In this document: positions 57,554 through 64,000 of the stretch, in pieces
How positions within the stretch are numbered: position 1 is the first letter of the stretch
Layout of the letters: the number at the start of each line of letters is the position of its first letter
NCBI GenBank assembly: GCA_008973525.1
Contig: WACJ01000224.1
Coordinates: forward strand, 372,001 to 436,000
DNA from: Stenopsyche tienmushanensis
Lineage: Eukaryota; Arthropoda; Insecta; Trichoptera; Stenopsychidae
DNA length: 64,000 nucleotides
Direction of reading: 5' to 3'
The notes under the pieces: generated by a model
What the model was told of the DNA's origin: nothing
Databases searched by the model: none
The model's input: the letters and a program-made list of their open reading frames with translations, nothing else
Program-made: the position numbers and the translations under genes

Positions 57554-59405
57554 TTAATGGGAGCGATGGTTTTGCATGGTTTTAGAAAGTTTGGATAAAT
57601 TTGGCTCATAACTAGTTGTTTTAAGTTTCAAACACGACTCTAAATTTTCATTTGTTAGTTGGCTTCTTACTTTACTTTTAATTATATTCATGCAAGAGAA
57701 CGCTTAGGTCCGATCCACACTGTGGTGCCGTTGACGGTTCGATCTCGCTCCGATCTCGGTCCGATCTAATGTTCTTACACAGGAAACAGTCAGAGTATTC
57801 ACACTATCGGATCGTTCCGATTCCGTTTCTTGTGTGAAAGTGTTTGACCGGACCGAGACCGAGAGCGGGATCGAGCCGTTAGTGGCACCGTGGTGTGAAT
57901 CGGGCCTTACTCTTGCAAATATGTCGATCCGAAGATAGTCAGGACTCCAAATGCCAAATTCTTCACCTCACTGTAGCAATCTGGAAGACTATTCCATGCG
58001 TCGAATATAAGTGCCTCAACTTGCGGCATTTCTTTTAAAGCTGTCCACTTTTATTGCGTTACGTACATACATTTCTGGACCTCCAACTCTTCCAACTTGC
58101 TTTTCAACTCTGTAAATTTTCCACTCCACAAAGCTTTACTTTTTAAATCGATCAATTGCATTTCTAGAGATTCAGTATCAACTCCAAATGGCTCAATGTA
58201 GATTTCGTTACTATTTGTGTTGAGAGGACTTTCTATGAATGCTAGAATGGCTTTGTTGGTTTTGAATTGCTGAAATCTGTCAGAAAATTCATCTTTAATT
58301 TTTTTTATAACTGTGCTGAAATAATTTGTGTCAACAATCGCACTGGTTTTAGTGCGATATTGCTTTAGAAAATGAAAATGAAGTAATTAACCGCTCTGAA
58401 TATCTTCTGCAAAAATAATTATTTTTTCATCAAAACAACTCAACTCTTCTATTAAAACATAGGTTGGGTTTTCCTTTCCTTGCAGTTTTCAGATTCAGAT
58501 CATTTAATTTCGCCGTGATATCTACTATAAAGAAAAAAATTTGCAACCATTTGTCGTTCTCTAATTCAGGGTGATTAATATATTTTCCTTTGAGGAATGT
58601 GTTTATTTCATCCAAGCACAAAGTAAAACGTTTCAACACCTTACCTTTGGAAAGCCATCGCACTTTATTCTGAAGAAGGAGGTCGGAATACTGAGTATTC
58701 ATTTCGTTCTAGAATTCTTTAAACTGACGATAGTAGAGTGCTTTTGACAAGGTGCTGTTAACAATCTAGATTACCAAAGTCATGACCTGAACTATTTTGG
58801 CCGGAAATTTTTGGGCACAAAGCGCTTCTTGGTGTATTATGCAGTGAAACGTAAGTATTTCGTGATTTATTTTGCTCTGAAGAATCGTTATTGTCCCTAT
58901 ATTTCCTGTCATACTTCTGGCTCCATCAGTTGCTATCGAAAAGATTTTATTTAAATTGATCTTATTATCTTCGAGCCATTTTTGCACGTTATTCTCTATA
59001 TCTTCCCCTCTAGTTTGTCCCGAGAGCGGTAGCAATCCTAGAAGTTTTTCTTTTTACCTGACAAAAAGAGCCACGTTTGCTGTGTCTTTTATGTCGCAAT
59101 ACTCATTTATAGCAAGTGATAAAGCAGAAGCCAGTTGAATGTCTTCCACCTGCAAATATATAGCTATTCTATCTTGTACTGTTTTAGCGGATATTGGCAA
59201 ATCTTTGGTTTTTTTTTCAAGATTTCTGGTTTGTAGTGAAGTTTCTCTCTAAATTTGATTTCGTATTGTGTGCAAGTTTTTTGTGGCAAATGAGACAAGA
59301 TGGGAGGCCATCTGAGTTGAATATGAAAGCGAACGACTTCGTCCAATCCCGATTGAATTCTCGATGCTTTTCTTCAGTTCTTCTCCTTTTTTGAGTAGAT
59401 GCCAT
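57554..59405 (-). pseudogene. ZBED-type hAT transposase pseudogene
   Basis: It reads from MASTQKRRRTEEK at 59405 (minus strand). It has a degenerate BED zinc finger (CLICHKKL, then NLERNF with a His lost); [80 protein letters not shown]; a helical region; then AWNSLPDCYSEVKNLAFGVL and FGSTYL. Beyond the nested MITE come AFSCMNIIKSKVRSQLTNEN, LEPNLSKL-type sequence and a stop at 57554-57556. This is the full order of SCAND3/GTF2IRD2-like transposases. Several frameshifts and stops plus the MITE make it non-functional. Confidence 0.88.
57717..57906. mobile_element. Harbinger-like MITE (190 bp) nested in the ZBED hAT transposase
   Basis: It has long imperfect inverted repeats (GGTCCGATCCACACTGTGGT and, read inward from the right end, GGCCCGATTCACACCACGGT). 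These continue through TGCCG, CGATC and CTCGGTCCG blocks. It is flanked by TTA on both sides (57714-57716 and 57907-57909), and a 3-bp T-A-rich duplication suits PIF/Harbinger. It splits the transposase C-terminus between STYL and AFSCMNI. It has no coding sequence. Confidence 0.78.
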
Positions 59406-59499
59406 GCTTGGAGTAAAACTGTGATAAAGAGCCGCAGCTTCACGTCCAAAGAGCCGCATGTGGCTCGCGAGCCGCAGGTTGCCGACCCCTGCCCTAGGT

Positions 59500-60867
59500 A
59501 AAGGATTTTGGTGAAGGTTTGAGGGGAGCTGGCAAGCCCTGCAAGGAGACACCTGCGCTTCACGGCCGGATATGAGTAGAAGCATTCGTACGAGCTTTAT
59601 GACGCCTTGGAGTATAGTTCCAGCATCATGCAGAAGTTTGAAGATTAGATGCTCCAACCTCCAAGGCCGTGTTTATATAAACGATTGGAATATAAAATGG
59701 GCGTATATTCAATTACAAAATACGAACGCTCATCCGACTTTCTGTCGTAATAAAATCAACTAGGTTTTTTTTCACTCTCGTAAATGGAAACATTAAAAAG
59801 TCAATTTTGTCACAATGAAAATAAACATGTCTACGTCAGGGCGTCTATAGATTAAACTGTGAATGATATATGAAAGCTTCTGAGGGAAATTTCAAGTTAG
59901 GTGGGAAGCGCGAATAAATCAAACGAAAGACGAAGAATGCGAGCTCTGCGAGTTTCTCTCGTGCAATTTATTTTGTCTTTTGAATGACAGTTTTCTCATC
60001 ATCCAGGTTCCGGTTTGAATTTGACATTCACTGAAACGTGACCGTTTAGAAACGAATCGGTATTTTCTTATAAGCTCCATTTTATCTTACATATTATATG
60101 TACTTTAGCCTGAGAGAGCTCGACTCAAATTTACTTAAATCTGAACATTAACCCTACAACACAAAATACATTCAGATCTTACTAATAATATTGCCGTTAA
60201 AAGAGATATTAACGTGTTTTTCAGTGCTGATGGTTATGAAGGATTTGTATGCATATACTTTATAAATATAATATATTTTTTATGATGACATAACCGCACA
60301 GAAAGCTTTAGTCATCTCTAATATCCGGATTACACGAGCGTGGTTTCTTGTGCATGATTAATAGCATGCCGATTATTGCAATGATCACACTATTTATTTT
60401 AGTTACAATTCTATAATTCTACTTATGCATCGTTGCGGGTGAAGCAAGTATTAATACAAAAAGTACAAGTATTAACTATTGTTTTTTTGACAACCTAAAT
60501 TTGAGTTGATACTTATCCTTTTGAGTGCCAGAGAGTAACGAGCGCGTACAAATGCGACGCGCCGGTGCGTCGTTGGCACTTAACAGGTTAATGATCTTGA
60601 GACAAATGTATAGTTATAAAGTGATGATTTCACTGCAAAAAAACTTAATATAGATATGATTTTAATTAGTTAAAACATTAGTAAAAAACGGGCTTTCAAT
60701 CATGTTATTAAAACCAAAATTATATTCACGGTTAATTTTCAAGGATCTTTAAAAATTCAAATAATACGGATAAAGATAAAACTTTAAATATAATTTTGCC
60801 TTTAAAAACAAAAAAGGATTAAATATATATATATAGAATATTTGGCATTTGGACCGAGAGAATTTTT
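59500..60867. other. No gene seen
   Basis: 59500-59660 is less AT-rich with short open frames I cannot assign. 60525-60591 is CpG-rich and ends GGCACTTAACAGGTTAA, a possible piggyBac-like terminus. The rest is AT-rich. Confidence 0.45.
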
Positions 60868-61010
60868 AGAGGGTTAGATGGGTCTTTTGCTAAGTTTTAC
60901 ACGTAGATGCTATGTTCTAAGTATCAGGGCTATCGAAATAGAATTTATTTTCAACATTTTGAAAAATCCCCAGAATTTCACCTTAAAATCGCGATAACTT
61001 TATAATCTAT
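60868..61010 (+). repeat. Unclassified interspersed repeat B, copy 2
   Basis: It aligns with 35150-35290 through GGTCTTTTGCTAAGTTTTAC, TTCTAAGTATCAGGGCTATC, GAAAT, AACATTTTGAAAAAT and AATTTCACCTTAAAAT. Confidence 0.55.
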
Positions 61011-61284
61011 AGTAGAGCTTAAACAAAACCGGTTTTCGGTTTTTAGTATTCGAACAAAACCAGTTTTTTCGAACAAAACCGGATCCCGGAATCCCGGACA
61101 GGTTTAGGTACTTAAGAATCCCGGGATTAGAAAACGTAATCCCGAAAATCCCGGGATTTAAATTTTTATCAAACAGAAATCGTACACCTCACCAACACGA
61201 TGAAGGCTACTAAATCGAGACATTCCCGACGAAATCTGGACGCTTGGAAACAGTGGCGTAATTACTAATTGGCGAACTTGGTGA

Positions 61285-61335
61285 CTGTCTAATCTATGTA
61301 TACATATATAGCATATGTATACATAGATTAGACAG
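61285..61335. repeat. Near-perfect palindrome inside hAT copy 3
   Basis: Arms CTGTCTAATCTATGTATACA and its reverse complement meet in a short TATATAGCA-type centre. Copy 1 has one arm only (about 43255-43280), so the second arm looks like a local inverted duplication. Confidence 0.85.
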
Positions 61336-61572
61336 TAATATGTTTTTCAAATTGTTATAGTAACCTTTCCCTACCGGTGATGTATTTACTACACCTCGAC
61401 GAATAATGGGAATATCGATATGAAATATAATAGATACGGGCTTCAGAATTTTTGTATCCCTCCGTAATATAATTACGAGTCACATCAAAGTATTATAGTA
61501 TATAAGTATTCATCTGCAGCGACGGAAATAAATAATTTGTCGGGAAATCGGGAATTTTGCGAGTTTTAGTCC

Positions 61573-61812
61573 GTGTCTCAACAGAAAAGAATTTTATCAA
61601 TCACATTGATGGTGTTATACGAAAATGAGGGCTCACGCGATCATCAACTCGAACTAGCATTTAAATATCTGATGACGATACCTCCAACGAGTGTGGAAGC
61701 TGAGCGTGCATTTTCAGCAGCAAGTTGTCTGACTTCCAAAATCAGATCCAGACTAAATGACGAAACACTAATGTTAATGTTACTTCGGACATATTTTCAA
61801 AATAATATTTGA
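61573..61812 (+). pseudogene. hAT C-terminal dimerisation segment, copy 3 (C-terminal frameshift)
   Basis: Identical to copy 1 through most of LAFKYLMTIPPTSVEAERAF and SRLNDETLM. A 7-bp deletion relative to copy 1 then shifts the frame, so the last dozen residues differ. Confidence 0.8.
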
Positions 61813-62354
61813 ATTTTTAAGTGTTTTATTTATCTATTTTTGAATTGCATTTTTATCTTTTCTTAAATAAATAAAATTCTTTGGCCTTCAAGTGATTTTT
61901 TTATATTGAACAAATGGACTTATTAGTAATTTTTGATTAAATGAATCAAGGTAATTTCCTAAAATATTGAAAATCCCAATCCCGGGATCTCGGGACTGGT
62001 CCCGGGATTGTCTAATGAAGTCCCGGGATCGAAATTTTGGCTCGGGATTGGATTACCTAATTATATCTCTTATTTATGAATGTGATTACAAAAAAGAGAG
62101 AACGAACACTCTCATATGATATTGAAATCTAATAAGATTACCAAACCGGGTTTGGCATTACCGCCTCTCGTCATAGTTTACCTTAGCAAAGCGTATCGGA
62201 TAGACGTCGGAAATCGAAATTCGGACACAAATTGATTTTTATGTATAATATATAGACTATAAAAACACAGTTTCATCCTTTAACTAATCATTTCTGTTAA
62301 AAGATTAATAAAATCATTTTTCCTAGGAGCTGTTTCACTTCTACCGAGCGAAAT

Positions 62355-62660
62355 TTATACGTCGTAGGTGTTATAGTATATGTTGCATATGTTGCTCCAG
62401 ACGGGAGCAGCGAATGTGAGTGTAGGCCGAATCAACGTTTTGTATATTAAAAATTTGTTAGAGGCCGAAAGATCACTGCGCTGACGAAAAATGGAGTGCA
62501 GCACCCCCATAGCTGATAGTCCGCGGGCTTGAGCCACCGACACTTGAGCTCCCCACCTTAGCCTTCTGTCCAATGTCACCCCACAAGTATTTTACTTGGG
62601 GTTTCCATTCGATGGAGCTGGACCCGACAAGCCCAATTAGTAAATTTAGATAATATATTG
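62355..62660 (-). pseudogene. Jockey-type reverse transcriptase C-terminal fragment
   Basis: On the minus strand one frame gives IEWKPQVKYL. A shifted frame gives VTLDRRLRWGAQVSVAQARG then MGVLHSIFRQRSDLSASNKF and LIYKTLIRPTLTFAAPVWS. This is the VKYLGVxLDxxLxWxxH...RRSxLSxxNKLxLYKxxIRPxxxYAxPVW segment that follows the RT in jockey-clade elements. One frameshift is visible and both ends are truncated. Confidence 0.75.
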
Positions 62661-64000
62661 ATTTGATCCTCCGCAACCTCTTTTCGTTTATATATGTTTT
62701 TAAGGGTTCACATACAAAATAATAGAAACACAAACGAGTTATATGATTGTAATGCTTAATATTTTAATTTATTTTCTGATAAAAAATAGTTGAGCTAATT
62801 TTAAATAATTAATTAAGTCTGTTATCATGTGACGAAATTAGGTATGTCAATCCTGTTTTTAAAAATTTGTCATCAAAATGTAGCAACGGAAAAATAAAAT
62901 TTTCGCATCACAAAATGGCATCAAAGCAGGGAAATTGTATCAGAAATGCGAGAACATCCGTTCACGGCATATACATAAGAGCTTCCGGAATTGTTGTCAG
63001 CTTCTGATATCGTTGCTTCCTATTGGCTATTCATCGCGAGCACAATGTTCACGTCTTCCTCGTTGCTTGGGGAAAATGTTTCCGTTATTCTTTGAATATT
63101 TGATTGATTTAGGTAAACTATCTATTTTATAAAGGAATATTAAAAAAGCTATGGACAACATTTGAAACATCGTTTTGGATTTTGTAAGTTTGTCTCGACA
63201 TTATTTTGTGCTTGAATTTGACGTACTAACCGAGCACTTAGTTGGAATATCAAACTCCTGCTAAAGTTGTTAATACAGTTAAAAGTGATGATGACCGAAA
63301 ATGAAATGTTATTAAATTAAAAACTTTTTAATGCTTTGCGATTATTTTTTGGTTCTATCAGAGTTTCATCACACAGAACTGAGATTGGCGATAGCTTGGA
63401 CCTATTATTAAGTTTCATCGGAGTAGAATATGCTTTGAAATTGTAGAAAGGCGTCCCAAAAAAAAAAAAAAAAATAGCGAAGAATTCTAATCGAACTGAT
63501 GACATTTTGGTTCCACTTCAATATACAGGCTCTTTGAGATTAAAAGTATATAATAAACAAAAGTGAGAACACATACAAACAACCGCCGCTTCTTTAGGAA
63601 GACAGAAGATGTCATTGTTAATTTGACATTAACAATGGGGTACCATTTCCCCATAACACAATATCAGAAGATTTCTCATTTGATGGATTTATCTACATAA
63701 AACCAGAATCCTTATTTAATAGCCTTATTCATCCAGAGATTTTCAAATAAAATACAAAGATAATTTAGAAGCCCTTCAAAATTTTACAAAAATAAAATTG
63801 TGGAAAAATATAAAATTTAGTAATAATAAAGAAATAAGTCCGCGATTAAGCGGTCGGACCAGTAACTCAATCATTTTGAATTCAAATCTACAGTAGATGT
63901 AGCTGGCGATCACATTTAAAAGAAACACATTTTCGCTATGAAAAACCATGTCAAACTAGTTGGCAATGATTTCATTAAATGAATTGCTAAAAAACACAAA
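62661..64000. other. No gene seen
   Basis: AT-rich, with an A run near 63459-63474 and only chance frames of about 65 codons. Confidence 0.55.

Larger units (their letters stand above)
57149..59491 (-). mobile_element. ZBED/GTF2IRD2-like hAT transposon, complete ends (2343 bp)
   Basis: The terminal inverted repeats are CAAGGGTCGGCAACC (57149 on) and GGTTGCCGACCCCTG (to 59491), flanked by a perfect 8-bp duplication CCCTAGGT (57141-57148 and 59492-59499). The minus strand carries a full-length but broken transposase (57554-59405). A smaller MITE has inserted at 57717-57906. A segment of about 110 bp including the transposase stop region is tandemly duplicated (near 57430-57490 and 57540-57600). 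Confidence 0.93.
61080..62059 (+). mobile_element. CCCGGG-rich non-autonomous hAT element, copy 3
   Basis: It aligns along its length with 43025-44028 and ends CTCGGGATTGGATTACCTA (one change in the terminal repeat). The left end lacks the first 15 or so bases and begins CCGGATCCCGGAATCCCGG. It carries a 51-bp palindrome at 61285-61335 that is absent from copy 1. Confidence 0.88.

Noticed and set aside
57149..59491. Domesticated host ZBED gene
   Set aside because: The presence of intact terminal repeats and an 8-bp target duplication, plus frameshifts and stops, shows a dead transposon and not an exapted gene.

Overview
This is eukaryotic DNA, almost certainly from an arthropod and probably an insect. 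It is AT-rich, with large intergenic and intronic stretches. The one host gene I can recognise has GT-AG introns, and the rest is a dense graveyard of insect-type transposable elements. There are no operons, bacterial genes or CRISPR arrays. I cannot name the species.

Host gene: one protein-coding gene is supported, a Ras-superfamily small GTPase of the RERG/RASL type on the + strand. Four exons are visible (1186-1242, 14908-14981, 15205-15381, 16289-16525), separated by a 13.7-kb intron and two short ones. The exon carrying the P-loop lies upstream of the window. The product lacks the usual switch I threonine and the DTAGQ glutamine, so it should be an atypical GTPase.

Intron 1 (1243-14907) holds relics of a Mutator-like element (2.1-2.6 kb), mariner (4.7-4.9 kb), jockey-type non-LTR (6.6-6.9 kb), a pogo/Tigger element with clear ends and an embedded reverse-transcriptase fragment (9.5-10.8 kb), a hAT transposase (11.7-12.5 kb) and the 3' end of an RTE-like retrotransposon (12.5-12.7 kb). 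A piggyBac-like MITE sits directly downstream of the GTPase stop codon.

From 17 to 46 kb there is no convincing host gene. The region holds decayed ZBED-type hAT, RTE, Mutator, mariner and R1-type pseudogenes, a family of roughly 250-bp hAT MITEs (several with 8-bp target duplications), and a 1-kb non-autonomous hAT family with TIR TAGGGAATCCAATCCCG.

The centrepiece is 46888-51661: an intact R1-clade non-LTR retrotransposon. It has two overlapping open reading frames of 422 and 1006 codons, a poly(A) tail and a perfect 17-bp target-site duplication. It sits inside an RTE-like repeat whose uninterrupted relative is at 12.5-12.7 kb. Two dead relatives (27.9-29.55 kb and 33.8-34.2 kb) end in the same 3' terminal motif.

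From 52 to 64 kb there is a 31-bp minisatellite, two more copies of the CCCGGG-rich hAT family, a complete ZBED/GTF2IRD2-like hAT element (57149-59491) with matching 8-bp duplications and a Harbinger-like MITE nested in its transposase, and a jockey-type fragment. The window is best read as layered transposon insertions around one conserved signalling gene.
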